Shown here: piece by piece, positions 49,101 through 58,895 of the stretch | How the letters are laid out: each line of letters begins with the position of its first letter | How positions within the stretch are numbered: the first letter of the stretch is position 1 | Source of the DNA: Mesorhizobium sp. M1E.F.Ca.ET.045.02.1.1 | Lineage (GTDB): Bacteria > Pseudomonadota > Alphaproteobacteria > Rhizobiales > Rhizobiaceae | Assembly (NCBI RefSeq): GCF_003952485.1 | Contig: NZ_CP034447.1 | Coordinates: 4,974,501-5,038,500, forward strand | DNA: 64,000 nucleotides | Direction: 5' to 3' | Notes under the pieces: generated by a model | What the model was told of the DNA's origin: nothing | Databases searched by the model: none | The model's input: only the letters and a program-made list of their open reading frames with translations | Made by a program: the position numbers and the translations under genes

Positions 49101-49601
49101 ATGGCAGTCGAGTGCGAAACCGTGACGGCTCCACTTGCAGTGCGGCCACATGTCGTCGCCGACAATGCGGGGTTGGCACAGCTTTTCGTGGAGATGCAGC
49201 GGCACTATCATGTGCCGTGCCCATCGTTCGAAACAATCCTTGCCGATCTCGCTGGCCTGCCGGCAGGCGTGGAGATCCTTGTCGCGGAAACGGACAGGAT
49301 CGTCGGTTTCGCAATCTTCTCGACGATTTATCCGGGGCCGGGCCTGCGAGGCGGCTTCTTTCTCAAGGAGCTGTTCGTTTCGAAAGCCAGTCGAGGCAGC
49401 GGCGCTGGACGCCTACTGATGCAGGCTCTGGCGCGCACCGCCCTTGAGCGCGGCCATGGCCGCGTCGACTGGACGGCGGATCGCGAGAACCAGCGGCTGC
49501 TCACCTTCTACGACAGCCTTGGCGGCATAAGGCAGTCGGAGAAGCAGTTCTTCCGGCTGACCGGAGAGGCGCTGGCGGATCTGGCAAAGGCCGGCGACTA
49601 A
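49101..49601 (+). CDS. GNAT-family N-acetyltransferase
   Basis: A 166-residue acetyltransferase. The core has LKELFVSKASRGSGAGRLLMQALARTAL, where RGSGAGR is the acetyl-CoA pyrophosphate loop, and the later strand and helix VDWTADRENQRLLTFYDSLGG is typical of the GNAT fold. The substrate is unknown. It begins 39 bases after sufA and may be read from the same transcript. Confidence 0.88.
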   Translation: MAVECETVTAPLAVRPHVVADNAGLAQLFVEMQRHYHVPCPSFETILADLAGLPAGVEILVAETDRIVGFAIFSTIYPGPGLRGGFFLKELFVSKASRGSGAGRLLMQALARTALERGHGRVDWTADRENQRLLTFYDSLGGIRQSEKQFFRLTGEALADLAKAGD

Positions 49602-49620
49602 GATTGGCCGGCGGCCGGCC

Positions 49621-50118
49621 TCAATCCACCCACATCCCTGTCCGCTTGTGCCAGTCGGCGATCGATTCTTCCGGATAGACGTCGAACACCTTGTCGTTCT
49701 TGCCGATCACAGGCTCGACCCAGTTCGCCTTGTATTTCAGCATCAGATGCACCTTTTCCGGCGGCTTCGGCAGGTCGCTGTCGATTGCCGAGGCGAAGGG
49801 ATGGACCAGGTCCGGCCAGGTCGGGTCGTAGAGCCATAGCGCGGCGCCGCATTTCTTGCAGAAATTGCGCTCGCCGGTCGAGACTTCGCAGCGCGGATGC
49901 TCGTCGTCCTCGATCTCGGCGCGGTAGACGCCGAGGCCGCGCTTGCCTCGGATTTTCATCGTGTCGTAGTCGGCGCCGAGGTTGATCGCAAACCCGCCGC
50001 CGCCCTGCTGCTTGCGGCAGATCGAACAGTAGCAGAGCATGAACGGCACCGGCGTGTGGCTTTCCACCTCGAAGCGGACGGCGCCGCAGCGGCAGGAGCC
50101 TTTGAGCAGGACAGGCAT
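49621..50118 (-). CDS. GFA/CENP-V-family zinc protein
   Basis: A 165-residue protein of the glutathione-dependent formaldehyde-activating fold. Zinc-binding cysteines are seen in GSCRCGAVRF, in YCSICRKQQ and in NFCKKCGAALW. The family name comes from Gfa, but most members have no proven activity, so a formaldehyde role should not be assumed. GGAG lies before the ATG. Convergent with the acetyltransferase gene. Confidence 0.88.
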   Translation of the reverse strand: MPVLLKGSCRCGAVRFEVESHTPVPFMLCYCSICRKQQGGGGFAINLGADYDTMKIRGKRGLGVYRAEIEDDEHPRCEVSTGERNFCKKCGAALWLYDPTWPDLVHPFASAIDSDLPKPPEKVHLMLKYKANWVEPVIGKNDKVFDVYPEESIADWHKRTGMWVD

Positions 50119-50208
50119 GGCGGGAACTCCGTTTTCAGGTTCTCAACCTGTCAGCATGCTTTTGGTTGCGGCGATGACAAGGCCCATGCCGGATGAGATG
50201 ATTGCGGC

Positions 50209-50532
50209 ATGGACAATGACCGCCTTGAAGACCTGTTCGAGAGCCTCGGACCGATCAGCATTCGAAAACTGTTCGGCGGCAAGGGTATCTATTGCCACGG
50301 CGTCATCGTCGCGGTCGTCGTGCGCGGCGAACTGCTGCTGAAGGCGGACGAGGAAACCATCCCCGATTTCGAAGCTGCCGGCTGCAGCCAGTGGACCTAT
50401 ACCGGTTCGCGGCACGGCAAGCAGGTGGCGATGCCCTATTGGAGCGTTCCGGACAGCGCCTTCGACGATCCCGACGAGATGGCGGTCTGGGCGCGCCGGG
50501 CTTATGAGGCTGGGCGAAGGGCGGGGAAGTGA
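50209..50532 (+). CDS. TfoX/Sxy N-terminal domain protein
   Basis: A 107-residue protein consisting of the TfoX N-terminal domain only: DRLEDLFESLGPISIRKLFGGKGIYCHGVIVAVV with the MFGG-like turn, then ELLLKADEETIPDFEAAG and MPYWSVPDSAFDDPDEMAVWARRAYE. Full TfoX/Sxy, a competence regulator of gammaproteobacteria, has a second domain that is missing here. Alphaproteobacterial single-domain forms are of unknown role. Confidence 0.87.
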   Translation: MDNDRLEDLFESLGPISIRKLFGGKGIYCHGVIVAVVVRGELLLKADEETIPDFEAAGCSQWTYTGSRHGKQVAMPYWSVPDSAFDDPDEMAVWARRAYEAGRRAGK

Positions 50533-50592
50533 AGCGGCAACTTTCGAGCGTCGCGGCTTGTGTCGGACTACTGGAAACGCCGAGTTCCCGCC

Positions 50593-50749
50593 CACCCCCT
50601 CTGTCCTGCCGGACATCTCCCCCGCAAGGGGGGAGATCAGCAGCTTTACCGCCGACGCTCTTCTTGCAGCGTTGGCGATTGGCGAAATCGGCGTTGACGT
50701 CCAATCTCCCCCCTTGCGGGGGAGATGGCCGGCAGGCCAGAGGAGGGTG
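50593..50749. repeat. RIME-like palindromic mosaic element
   Basis: Long arms at 50606-50637 and 50704-50735 are near-perfect inverse copies built on ATCTCCCCC and GGGGGAGAT around GCAAGG/CCTTGC. They enclose a 66-base spacer with its own CGCCGACGCT/AGCGTTGGCG hairpin, and the outer ends CCTCTGTCC and GGCCAGAGG continue the symmetry. Located between tfoX-like and psuG. Confidence 0.8.
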
Positions 50750-50802
50750 CGAAGGAACTCGGCTGTCGCGATTAGCCGGGCTGCTGGACGTTCGAGTAGC
50801 TT

Positions 50803-51720
50803 TTACAGTGCCTTCGCGATCTCCGCCGCCAGCCGCGCATTGTTCTCGACCAGCGCGATGTTGGTCTTGAGGCTGCGGCCGCCGGTGAATTCCAGGATTT
50901 TCGACAGCAGGAAGGGCGTCACCGCCTTGCCGGTGACGCTTTGCGCCTCGGCGGCCTTCTGCGCGGCCTGGATGTAGCCATCCATCTCGGCGGCCGGGAT
51001 CTCGTCATTCTGCGGCACCGGATTGGCGACGAGAATGCCGCCGCCAAGGCCGAGTGCCTGGCGCGTCCGGTAGAAATGCGCGATGTCTTCCGGCGCGTGC
51101 AGCGTCAGCGGCGCGCGGAAGGGCGACTGCCTAGACCAGAAGGCCGGCATGGTCTCGCTGCCATGGCCGATGACCGGGACGCCACGCGTTTCCAGCACTT
51201 CCAGCGTCTTTTCGATGTCGAGGATCGCTTTGGCACCGGCCGAGACGACGATGACCGGCGTGCGCGCCAGCTCGTCGAGGTCGGCCGAGATATCGAAACT
51301 CTTCTCGGCGCCCTTGTGGACGCCGCCGATGCCGCCGGTGGCGAAAACCTTTATGCCCGCCATATGCGCGGCAATCATGGTGGCGGCAACGGTGGTGCCG
51401 CCGGTGCGCCCTTGCGCGACGGCAAAACCGATATCGGCGCGCGACAGCTTCATGGCGTCGCCGGTCATGGCGAGCGATTCGCGCTCGCCATCGGACAGCC
51501 CGATCTTGATGCGGCCGTTGACCACCGCGATCGTCGCCGGCACCGCGCCGCCATCGACGATGATCTGCTCGACCTTGGCCGCCATGGCGCCATTGTCGGG
51601 GTAGGGCATGCCATGGGTGATGATGGTGCTTTCCAACGCCACCACTGGCCTGCCGGCGGCGAGCGCCTCAGCCACCGGCGGATGGATGTCGATGAAGGGG
51701 CGGGCGGTCTCAGGCGTCAT
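50803..51720 (-). CDS. psuG: Pseudouridine-5'-phosphate glycosidase
   Basis: A 305-residue enzyme that splits pseudouridine 5'-phosphate into uracil and ribose 5-phosphate (reversibly). The signature VVALESTIITHGMPYPDN near residue 27 and the stretch TGGIGGVHKGAEKSFDISADLDEL, with the catalytic Lys in VHKG, are intact, and VSAGAKAILDIEKTLEVLETRGVPV is family-typical. Only 53 bases follow the kinase stop, so psuK and psuG form one unit for salvaging modified RNA bases. Confidence 0.95.
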   Translation of the reverse strand: MTPETARPFIDIHPPVAEALAAGRPVVALESTIITHGMPYPDNGAMAAKVEQIIVDGGAVPATIAVVNGRIKIGLSDGERESLAMTGDAMKLSRADIGFAVAQGRTGGTTVAATMIAAHMAGIKVFATGGIGGVHKGAEKSFDISADLDELARTPVIVVSAGAKAILDIEKTLEVLETRGVPVIGHGSETMPAFWSRQSPFRAPLTLHAPEDIAHFYRTRQALGLGGGILVANPVPQNDEIPAAEMDGYIQAAQKAAEAQSVTGKAVTPFLLSKILEFTGGRSLKTNIALVENNARLAAEIAKAL

Positions 51721-51773
51721 GTCTGTCTCCGATCGAAGCGAAAAAAATGCTCCGGCAAGATGATCTGGTGGCC

Positions 51774-52712
51774 CTATGCCACCTCCCGTGCCTCCGGCAC
51801 AAGGGCCAGCGCCTGCGCGAAACTGGAGGCGGTGAAGGCTGGCACTGCCTCGGCGCTCTCGATGGCGAGCGTCGCCGCGGCAACGCCTTCGCGCAGCGCC
51901 GCCCGCAGAGGCTGGCCGCGCAGCAGCGCCGCGACTGTAGCGCCCGTCAGCGCATCGCCGGCGCCAGTGACGTCGGCGACCCGTCGCGGGGCGGGCGGGT
52001 CGATGGCAAAGACGCCGGACTCGTCGAAGCCCAGCACTGGGGCGCCGCCGGCAGTGACCACGCCCGCCGTCAGCCCCACCCGCCTGAGCGCGTTGACAAG
52101 CTCCAGCCCCGACATGTCAGCGCCGGCGAGCGCCGCCGCCTCGCGGCGGTTCATGAACAGCAGCGAGAGGTTGCCGAGCAGCGGCGCCAGCCGTACGACC
52201 TTGGCCGGCGAGATGGCGATGGCGAAGATCGGCCTGTCGCCAGCCTGCGCCACCAGTCGTTCCAGCGCCGCCGTCGGCAGGTTCGCGTCGCAAAGGATCG
52301 CGTCGGCCTCAGCGATCGCCTCGCGGACCTTGGCGCGGCGGATCTGCTTGGGGAAGGCGAGGTCGTAGAGGCCCATATCGGCAAAGCCGACGATCAGTTC
52401 GCCCTCGCTGTCGATCAACGCCGTGTAGCTCGGCGTCGTGCGGTCGAGGAATACCACCGACAGGTCAGCGATACCGGCCCCGGCGATCGCCGAGGCGACC
52501 GTCTCAGCCGCCGCATCGCCGCCGCGCACCGAAAGCAGCGAGGCCGACACGCCGCGCTTCACCACGCTGCGCAGCGCGTTGAAGACGCCGCCGCCGACAT
52601 CCTCGCGCATGACGCCGGGGTTGGAGGCGGCGGGCACGTAAGCACCCGACACCTGGCCGCGCCGGTCGATATGGGCGCCGCCCAGCGCCAGGATTCTTGG
52701 AGATGTCGGCAT
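51774..52712 (-). CDS. psuK: Pseudouridine kinase, PfkB family
   Basis: A 312-residue kinase expected to phosphorylate pseudouridine before cleavage by PsuG. The N-terminal ILALGGAHIDRRGQV and NPGVMREDVGGGVFNALRSVVKRG are the nucleoside-binding region, and DVTGAGDALTGATVAALL holds the catalytic Asp. The assignment to pseudouridine rests on the adjacency to psuG. First gene of the pair, divergent from recA across 281 bases. Confidence 0.9.
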   Translation of the reverse strand: MPTSPRILALGGAHIDRRGQVSGAYVPAASNPGVMREDVGGGVFNALRSVVKRGVSASLLSVRGGDAAAETVASAIAGAGIADLSVVFLDRTTPSYTALIDSEGELIVGFADMGLYDLAFPKQIRRAKVREAIAEADAILCDANLPTAALERLVAQAGDRPIFAIAISPAKVVRLAPLLGNLSLLFMNRREAAALAGADMSGLELVNALRRVGLTAGVVTAGGAPVLGFDESGVFAIDPPAPRRVADVTGAGDALTGATVAALLRGQPLRAALREGVAAATLAIESAEAVPAFTASSFAQALALVPEAREVA

Positions 52713-52909
52713 GCAGGCGTCATACCTTCGTTGATTGTTCGCGTGCGCACACTAGGTTTCCACGCATCGCCCCGCAATCGGGCCCGCGATTCGAGTCGGC
52801 TGGATATCGAAGTCTCTTTTGGGCCAGCGGCGCCGGCGCGCTCCAGGTTTAGTGAGACAAAATTAGAACAAATCCAGATATTGATTGTTTTTCAGTCAGT
52901 TGCTGCCTC

Positions 52910-52938
52910 TTGCCAAGCGAGAACAAAAAAGGTACAAA
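52910..52938 (+). promoter_or_regulatory. recA promoter with overlapping SOS (LexA) box
   Basis: TTG (52910-52912) and CAA (52924-52926) are 11 bases apart, matching the TTG-N11-CAA operator known for Rhizobium etli recA. The same stretch contains GAAC-N7-GTAC (52921-52935), one base off the alphaproteobacterial GAAC-N7-GAAC box. TTGCCA and TACAAA, 17 bases apart, form the likely -35 and -10, so LexA binding would block transcription. Confidence 0.7.
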
Positions 52939-52993
52939 ACGGCAGGGATCACGGATTGTCCGGCCTTCATTGACGACCAAGGGGTGATGTATC

Positions 52994-54091
52994 ATGGCTC
53001 AGAACACTTTGCGGCTTGTAGAGGATAAGGCAGTGGACAAATCAAAGGCTCTGGATGCGGCGCTGTCGCAAATCGAGCGCGCGTTCGGCAAGGGCTCGAT
53101 CATGCGGCTCGGCGCCAACGAGCAGGTGGTCGAGATCGAAACCGTGCCGACGGGATCGCTGGGCCTCGACATCGCGCTCGGCGTCGGCGGCCTGCCGCGC
53201 GGCCGCATCATCGAAATCTACGGACCGGAAAGCTCGGGCAAGACGACGCTGGCGTTGCACACGGTCGCGGAAGCCCAGAAGAAGGGCGGCATCTGCGCCT
53301 TCGTCGACGCCGAGCATGCGCTCGATCCGGTCTATGCCCGCAAGCTCGGCGTCGACCTCGAGAACCTGCTGATCTCGCAGCCCGACACCGGCGAGCAGGC
53401 GCTGGAGATCTGCGACACGCTGGTGCGCTCGGGCGCCATCGACGTGCTGGTGGTCGATTCGGTCGCGGCGCTGACGCCGCGCGCCGAAATCGAGGGTGAG
53501 ATGGGCGACGCGCTGCCCGGTCTGCAGGCCCGCCTTATGAGCCAGGCGCTGCGCAAGCTGACCGCCTCGATCTCGCGCTCCAACACCATGGTCATTTTCA
53601 TCAACCAGATCCGCATGAAGATCGGCGTCATGTTCGGCTCGCCGGAGACGACCACCGGCGGCAACGCGCTGAAATTCTACGCCTCGGTGCGGCTCGACAT
53701 CCGCCGCATCGGCTCGGTCAAGGACCGCGACGAGGTGGTCGGCAACCAGACCCGCGTCAAGGTGGTGAAGAACAAGCTGGCCCCGCCCTTCAAGGTGGTC
53801 GAGTTCGACATCATGTATGGCGAGGGCGTGTCGAAAACCGGCGAGCTCGTCGATCTCGGCGTCAAGGCCGGCGTGGTCGAGAAGTCGGGCGCCTGGTTCT
53901 CCTACAATTCGCAGCGTCTCGGCCAGGGCCGCGAGAACGCCAAGCTGTTCCTGCGCGACAATCCGGACACGGCGCGCGAGATCGAGCTGGCGCTGAGGCA
54001 GAATGCCGGGCTGATCGCGGAAAAATTCCTCGAGAATGGCGGCTCCGAAGGCGGCGACGACGGCTTCGAGGACGAAGCCGGTGCCGTGTAG
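52994..54091 (+). CDS. recA: Recombinase RecA
   Basis: A 365-residue DNA strand-exchange protein and co-protease for LexA. Walker A is GPESSGKT at 77-84, the Walker B region is [10 protein letters not shown], and the L1/L2 DNA-binding loops (EIEGEMGD and [26 protein letters not shown]) are complete. The tail is acidic, as usual. A strong AAGGGG ribosome site precedes the ATG, and the SOS box lies 56-84 bases upstream. Confidence 0.99.
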   Translation: MAQNTLRLVEDKAVDKSKALDAALSQIERAFGKGSIMRLGANEQVVEIETVPTGSLGLDIALGVGGLPRGRIIEIYGPESSGKTTLALHTVAEAQKKGGICAFVDAEHALDPVYARKLGVDLENLLISQPDTGEQALEICDTLVRSGAIDVLVVDSVAALTPRAEIEGEMGDALPGLQARLMSQALRKLTASISRSNTMVIFINQIRMKIGVMFGSPETTTGGNALKFYASVRLDIRRIGSVKDRDEVVGNQTRVKVVKNKLAPPFKVVEFDIMYGEGVSKTGELVDLGVKAGVVEKSGAWFSYNSQRLGQGRENAKLFLRDNPDTAREIELALRQNAGLIAEKFLENGGSEGGDDGFEDEAGAV

Positions 54092-54412
54092 GCGGGAGCA
54101 ATTCCAGGAAAGTGCGTCGCGGTTTTCCGTCCGGAATTGCGCGAGGCAATCGGCCGGAGTTTGGCCATAATCTTATTATATCTGAATATGCTTATGTAAT
54201 TGAGTTCCTGGTACTGCGTTCCGAACCGCCGGCCTTCGTGTCGGCGGTTTGCGTTTGCGGGCAGCGCAGGGCCGCCGGCGACGTCTGATTTGGCCCAATT
54301 CCGTGTTTCTGGACAGGGTCAAGAGCTACGGCTAAAAGGCCAATCTATCTTCGGAACCGAAAGCCCATTTGCCGCCGGCTAAGCCGGCGGTTCTCGCGAA
54401 AAGGCAGTACTC
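54092..54412. other. Gap of 321 bases between recA and alaS
   Basis: Holds a palindromic repeat (54098-54140), an AT-rich stretch near 54168-54205 that may carry the alaS promoter, a hairpin AACCGCCG/CGGCGGTT (54224-54249) without a clean T-run, and a second hairpin (54371-54391) 21 bases before the alaS start. No coding frame is supported. Confidence 0.55.
54098..54140. repeat. Palindromic intergenic repeat
   Basis: A 43-base unit with ends GCAATTCC and GGAATTGC and an internal AAAGTG...CGGTTTTCC core. It resembles the repeats at 38072 and 38128 in the core but has different ends. It starts six bases after the recA stop codon, so it may also act at the 3' end of the recA message. Confidence 0.7.
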
Positions 54413-57082
54413 ATGAGTGGCGTGAACGACATCCGGTCGACATTCCTCGACTACTTCCGCAAGGAGGGTCACGAGATCGTCGCCTCCAGCCCGCTTGTGC
54501 CGCGCAACGACCCGACGCTGATGTTCACCAACGCCGGCATGGTGCAGTTTAAGAACGTCTTCACCGGGCTGGAGAAGCGGCCTTATTCGCGCGCTTCGAC
54601 CGCGCAGAAGAGCGTGCGCGCCGGCGGCAAGCACAATGACCTCGACAATGTCGGCTATACCGCGCGCCATCTCACCTTTTTCGAGATGCTCGGCAATTTC
54701 TCGTTCGGCGACTATTTCAAGGAGCGCGCGATCGAGCTTGCCTGGAACCTGATCACCAGGGAATTCGGCCTGCCGAAGGACAAGCTCCTGGTCACCGTCT
54801 ATCACACCGACGACGAGGCGGCCGGCTACTGGAAGAAGATCGCCGGCTTCTCCGACGATCGCATCATCCGCATCCCGACCTCGGACAATTTCTGGGCGAT
54901 GGGCGACACCGGACCGTGCGGCCCTTGTTCGGAGATATTCATCGACCGCGGCGAGCACATCTGGGGCGGACCGCCCGGCAGCCCGGAGGAGGACGGCGAC
55001 CGGTTCCTCGAATTCTGGAACCTGGTGTTCATGCAGTATGAGCAGGTGACGAAGGAAGAGCGCATCGACCTGCCGCGTCCATCGATCGACACCGGCATGG
55101 GCCTGGAGCGCATGGCATCCATCCTGCAGGGGGTGGAGAGCGTTTTCGAGACCGACCTGTTCAAGCACCTGATCGATGCCGCGTCCTCGGCGCTCGGCCA
55201 CGGTCCCAATGAGGAGAACGTTGCGTCCTTCCGCGTGATCGCGGATCACCTGCGCTCGACCTCCTTCCTGGTGGCCGACGGCGTGCTACCGTCCAACGAA
55301 GGCCGCGGCTATGTGCTGCGCCGCATCATGCGCCGCGCCATGCGCCATGCGCAGCTCTTGGGCGCCAAGGAGCCGCTGATGTGGAAGCTGGTTCCGGCGC
55401 TGGTGCGCGAAATGGGCCAGGCCTATCCCGAACTGAGCCGCGGCGAAGCGCTGATCACCGAGACGCTGAAGCTCGAGGAGACGCGCTTCCGCAAGACCCT
55501 GGTGCGCGGACTCGGGCTGCTGGCGGATGCGACGGAGACGCTCGGCGCCGGCGACATGCTGGACGGCGAGACGGCCTTCAAGCTCTATGACACCTACGGC
55601 TTCCCGCTCGACCTGACGCAGGATGCGCTGCGCCAGCGCAGCATCTCCGTCGATTTGGCCGGCTTCACCAATGCGATGGAGCGGCAGAGAGCAGAGGCGC
55701 GCGCGCATTGGGCGGGCTCGGGCGAAGCGGCGACCGAGACGGTCTGGTTTCCGGTGCGCGAGAAGGTGGGCGCGACCGATTTTCTCGGCTACGAGACGGA
55801 AGAGGCGGAAGGTCTGATCCAGGCGCTGGTCAAGGACGGCAAGACTGTCGACAGCGCCGGTCAAGGCGACGCCGTTGCCGTGATCGTCAACCAGACGCCG
55901 TTCTATGGCGAATCCGGCGGCCAGATGGGCGATACCGGCATAATCTTAGGCGACGGCTTCTCGATCGAGGTTTCCGATACGCAGAAGAAAGCCGACGGCC
56001 TGTTCGTGCATTTGGGCAAGGTGACGCGCGGCACGGTCAAAACCGGCGCTGCCGTCGAGCTCAAGGTCGACCATGCGCGCCGTTCGAAGCTGCGCGCCAA
56101 CCATTCCGCGACGCATCTCATCCACGAGGCGCTGCGCGAGGTGCTGGGCACCCATGTCGCCCAGAAGGGCTCGCTGGTCGCGCCCGAACGGCTGCGCTTC
56201 GACATTTCGCACAACAAGCCGATCTCACCGGAAGAGCTCGAGGATGTCGAGCGCATGGCGAACGAGATCGTCGTGCAGAACAGCCCAGTGACGACGCGCC
56301 TGATGTCGGTCGACGATGCGATCGCCGAGGGCGCCATGGCGCTGTTCGGCGAGAAATACGGCGACGAAGTGCGCGTGGTGTCGATGGGAACTGGGTTGCA
56401 TGGCGCCAGGGCCAACCGGCCTTATTCGGTCGAGCTCTGCGGCGGCACGCATGTCCGTTCGACCGGCGATATCGGCCTGGTGCGCATCCTGTCGGACAGC
56501 GCAGTCGCGGCCGGCGTGCGCCGCATCGAGGCGCTGACCGGCGAGGCGGCGCGCAGGCACCTCGACGAACAGGACAGACGCCTGAAGGCGGCTGCCGCGA
56601 CCCTGAAGATCTCGCCGGCCGATGTGCCGGCCCGCGTCGAGACGCTGCTCGAGGAGCGCAAGAAGCTCGAGAAGGATCTCTCCGAGGCGCGCAAGAAGCT
56701 GGCGCTTGGCGCCGGCACGGCCGTGTCCGATGCCCCGGCCGCAAACGAGACGGTCGCCGGCGTCGGCTTCCTCGGCAAGGCCGTCAGCGGCGTTGCGCCG
56801 AAGGACCTGAAGCCGCTTGCCGATGCCGGCAAGAAGACGGTTGGCTCCGGTGTCGTGGTCTTCGTCGGCGCCGGCGAGGACAACAAGGCGAGCGTGGTGG
56901 TCGCCGTCACCGAGGACCTCACAGGCCGTTTCAGCGCCATCGATCTCGTCCGCGTCGCCTCTGCCGCGCTAGGCGGGCAGGGCGGCGGCGGGCGTCCCGA
57001 CATGGCGCAGGCCGGCGGCCCCGACGCGTCCAAAGCGGACGACGCTATCGCGGCGGTAAGGGCGGCGCTCGAAGCCGCGTGA
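54413..57082 (+). CDS. alaS: Alanyl-tRNA synthetase
   Basis: An 889-residue class II synthetase that charges tRNA-Ala and edits mischarged Ser and Gly. The N-terminal catalytic domain begins with [35 protein letters not shown] (motif 1 region), and the editing domain has the zinc motif HSATH and later [13 protein letters not shown]. The C-terminal oligomerisation and C-Ala region ends with [12 protein letters not shown]. All parts are present at normal length. Confidence 0.98.
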   Translation: MSGVNDIRSTFLDYFRKEGHEIVASSPLVPRNDPTLMFTNAGMVQFKNVFTGLEKRPYSRASTAQKSVRAGGKHNDLDNVGYTARHLTFFEMLGNFSFGDYFKERAIELAWNLITREFGLPKDKLLVTVYHTDDEAAGYWKKIAGFSDDRIIRIPTSDNFWAMGDTGPCGPCSEIFIDRGEHIWGGPPGSPEEDGDRFLEFWNLVFMQYEQVTKEERIDLPRPSIDTGMGLERMASILQGVESVFETDLFKHLIDAASSALGHGPNEENVASFRVIADHLRSTSFLVADGVLPSNEGRGYVLRRIMRRAMRHAQLLGAKEPLMWKLVPALVREMGQAYPELSRGEALITETLKLEETRFRKTLVRGLGLLADATETLGAGDMLDGETAFKLYDTYGFPLDLTQDALRQRSISVDLAGFTNAMERQRAEARAHWAGSGEAATETVWFPVREKVGATDFLGYETEEAEGLIQALVKDGKTVDSAGQGDAVAVIVNQTPFYGESGGQMGDTGIILGDGFSIEVSDTQKKADGLFVHLGKVTRGTVKTGAAVELKVDHARRSKLRANHSATHLIHEALREVLGTHVAQKGSLVAPERLRFDISHNKPISPEELEDVERMANEIVVQNSPVTTRLMSVDDAIAEGAMALFGEKYGDEVRVVSMGTGLHGARANRPYSVELCGGTHVRSTGDIGLVRILSDSAVAAGVRRIEALTGEAARRHLDEQDRRLKAAAATLKISPADVPARVETLLEERKKLEKDLSEARKKLALGAGTAVSDAPAANETVAGVGFLGKAVSGVAPKDLKPLADAGKKTVGSGVVVFVGAGEDNKASVVVAVTEDLTGRFSAIDLVRVASAALGGQGGGGRPDMAQAGGPDASKADDAIAAVRAALEAA

Positions 57083-57089
57083 CGGCCCG

Positions 57090-58385
57090 ATGAAGGTCCT
57101 CGTTCTTGGCGGCTACGGCCTGATCGGAGAAGCCGTCCTTGAACGATTGATTGAAGACGGCCACGACCTGGTCGGGCTTGGCCGTGACGTCGTGCAGGCG
57201 CGGCGGCGCAAGCCTCGTGCCCAATGGATCGCAGCGGACATGTCGCGATTGCTCGCGGCGGCGGACTGGATTCCCTTGCTGGCCGGCGTGGAGGCGGTTG
57301 TGAACGCCGCCGGTGCTTTGCAGGACGGCTCGCGCGATCATCTGGACGCCATCCATCGGCGGTCGGTCGCTGCTCTCGTTACTGCTTGCGAACAGGCCGG
57401 TGTACGCCGACTGGTGCAGATTTCGGCGATCGGCGCCGATCTCGATTCCGACAACGCATTCTTTCGGACCAAGGCCGAAGGTGATCGCGCTGTCGCGTCA
57501 TCCTCCTTGGAATGGACGATCCTGCGGCCAGGCCTGGTCATCGCGCAGGGCGCTTATGGCGGAACGGCTTTGTTGCGTGCGCTGGCTGCGTTTCCATGGT
57601 TCGTGCCAGCCGTGCTTGCGGATCGACCGATCCAGACGGTGTCTGTCGCGGATGTCGCCGAGGCGGTATCGCGCGCCGTTGGCGGGTCCCTGGCGCGCGG
57701 GCAGATCATCGATCTCGTCGAGGAACGGGCCAGACCTCTTGGCGCCGTCCTCCTTGAATTCCGAGCCTGGCTCGGCCTGCCCAAGGCGCCGGTCGTGGCA
57801 GTGCCGGCGATTGTCGGCCGGCTCGCTGGCATAGTCGCGGATCGACTCGGCCTTCTCGGGTGGCGATCTCCCTTGCGCAGCGCGGCGCTTGCCGCGCTCG
57901 AGAAGGGCGTGACCGGTAACCCGAAACCCTGGGCCGAAATCACGGGCCGCCCTCCGCAGCCTTTGGAAGCAACGCTGGCGGTAATGCCGGCGCATGTTCA
58001 GGAGCGGTGGTTCGCGCGTCTTTGGCTGCTGAAGCCGATCGTGTTTGCCATCCTGTCGACGTTCTGGCTGGCTTCAGGCGTTGTCGGGCTCGCCCGGCAC
58101 GATGCGGCCGCCGACATTCTCGTCTCGCGCGGCCTGCCGCCCGCCGCTGCGCTTGGAATGGTTCTTGCGGGAAGCGTAGCGGACATCGTTGTCGGCGCCG
58201 CGGTTGTCGTGCGACCCCTCGCACGATTGGTGCTGCTGGCGATGGTCGCCATCACTTTGCTCTATCTTGCGGCTGCGACCATGCTTGCCCCCGATCTGTG
58301 GCTCGATCCTCTCGGGGCCATCGTCAAGGCCGTACCCATGCTTTGCCTCGTCCTGGTGGCCTTGGCGATTTTGGAAGAGCGATGA
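57090..58385 (+). CDS. NAD(P)-binding SDR protein fused to a DoxX-like membrane domain
   Basis: A 431-residue two-part protein. Residues 1-290 form an atypical SDR (NmrA/complex-I-NDUFA9-like) with VLVLGGYGLIGEAVLERL and VNAAGALQDG, and with no clear YxxxK. Residues 310-431 hold four membrane spans (LLKPIVFAILSTFWLASGVVGL and following) like the DoxX family. It starts seven bases after alaS and its stop overlaps the next gene (ATGA). Role unknown; a membrane redox or stress function is plausible. Confidence 0.82.
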   Translation: MKVLVLGGYGLIGEAVLERLIEDGHDLVGLGRDVVQARRRKPRAQWIAADMSRLLAAADWIPLLAGVEAVVNAAGALQDGSRDHLDAIHRRSVAALVTACEQAGVRRLVQISAIGADLDSDNAFFRTKAEGDRAVASSSLEWTILRPGLVIAQGAYGGTALLRALAAFPWFVPAVLADRPIQTVSVADVAEAVSRAVGGSLARGQIIDLVEERARPLGAVLLEFRAWLGLPKAPVVAVPAIVGRLAGIVADRLGLLGWRSPLRSAALAALEKGVTGNPKPWAEITGRPPQPLEATLAVMPAHVQERWFARLWLLKPIVFAILSTFWLASGVVGLARHDAAADILVSRGLPPAAALGMVLAGSVADIVVGAAVVVRPLARLVLLAMVAITLLYLAAATMLAPDLWLDPLGAIVKAVPMLCLVLVALAILEER

Positions 58386-58861
58386 GCCTGTGGGCCGACA
58401 TATTGCGCTGGCTGCACGTGATTGGTGCCACGGTGCTGTTCGGCACCGGTGCCGGCATAGCGTTCTTCATGCTGATGGCGCAGCGGACCGGCAAGCCCGA
58501 GATCGTCGCTCATGTCGCCGGGACAGTTGTGATTGCCGACGCCATCTTCACGGCGACGGCTGTCGTGGTCCAGCCGATCACCGGCGCGTTGCTGGCGCGC
58601 GAGATGGGATGGCCACTCAGCCAAGGCTGGATCGTGCTTTCGTTGCTGCTTTATGCCGTTGCCGGCGCATTCTGGCTGCCGGTCGTCTGGATCCAGATGC
58701 GTATACGCGATCTGGCACGGCAGGCTACGCGTGAACGGGCTCCTTTGCCGGACGAGGAAAAGCGCCTCTTCCGCATCTGGTTCGCCTTCGGCTTTCCTGC
58801 CTTTGGCGCCGTGGTTGCGATCCTCTGGCTGATGGTAACCAGGCCCGAGATCGGGTTTTAG
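58382..58861 (+). CDS. DUF2269-family integral membrane protein
   Basis: A 159-residue protein with four membrane spans. MSLWADILRWLHVIGATVLFGTGAGIAFFM and the pattern of a conserved His and Gly in the first span are typical of DUF2269, a family with possible haem-binding histidines. Overlaps the SDR-DoxX gene by four bases and is therefore translationally coupled to it. Similar pairs of these two genes suggest a joint membrane function that is not characterised. Confidence 0.8.
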   Translation: MSLWADILRWLHVIGATVLFGTGAGIAFFMLMAQRTGKPEIVAHVAGTVVIADAIFTATAVVVQPITGALLAREMGWPLSQGWIVLSLLLYAVAGAFWLPVVWIQMRIRDLARQATRERAPLPDEEKRLFRIWFAFGFPAFGAVVAILWLMVTRPEIGF

Positions 58862-58895
58862 AGCCGGCCACCCGCTGCAGGCCGAGATGCCTGCG

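Noticed and set aside
50209-50532. Natural-competence gene
   Set aside because: Only the N-terminal TfoX domain is present and no other competence genes are near.
54371-54391. Attenuator or riboswitch before alaS
   Set aside because: A nine-bp hairpin is present, but there is no T-run and no alternative pairing that would form a switch.
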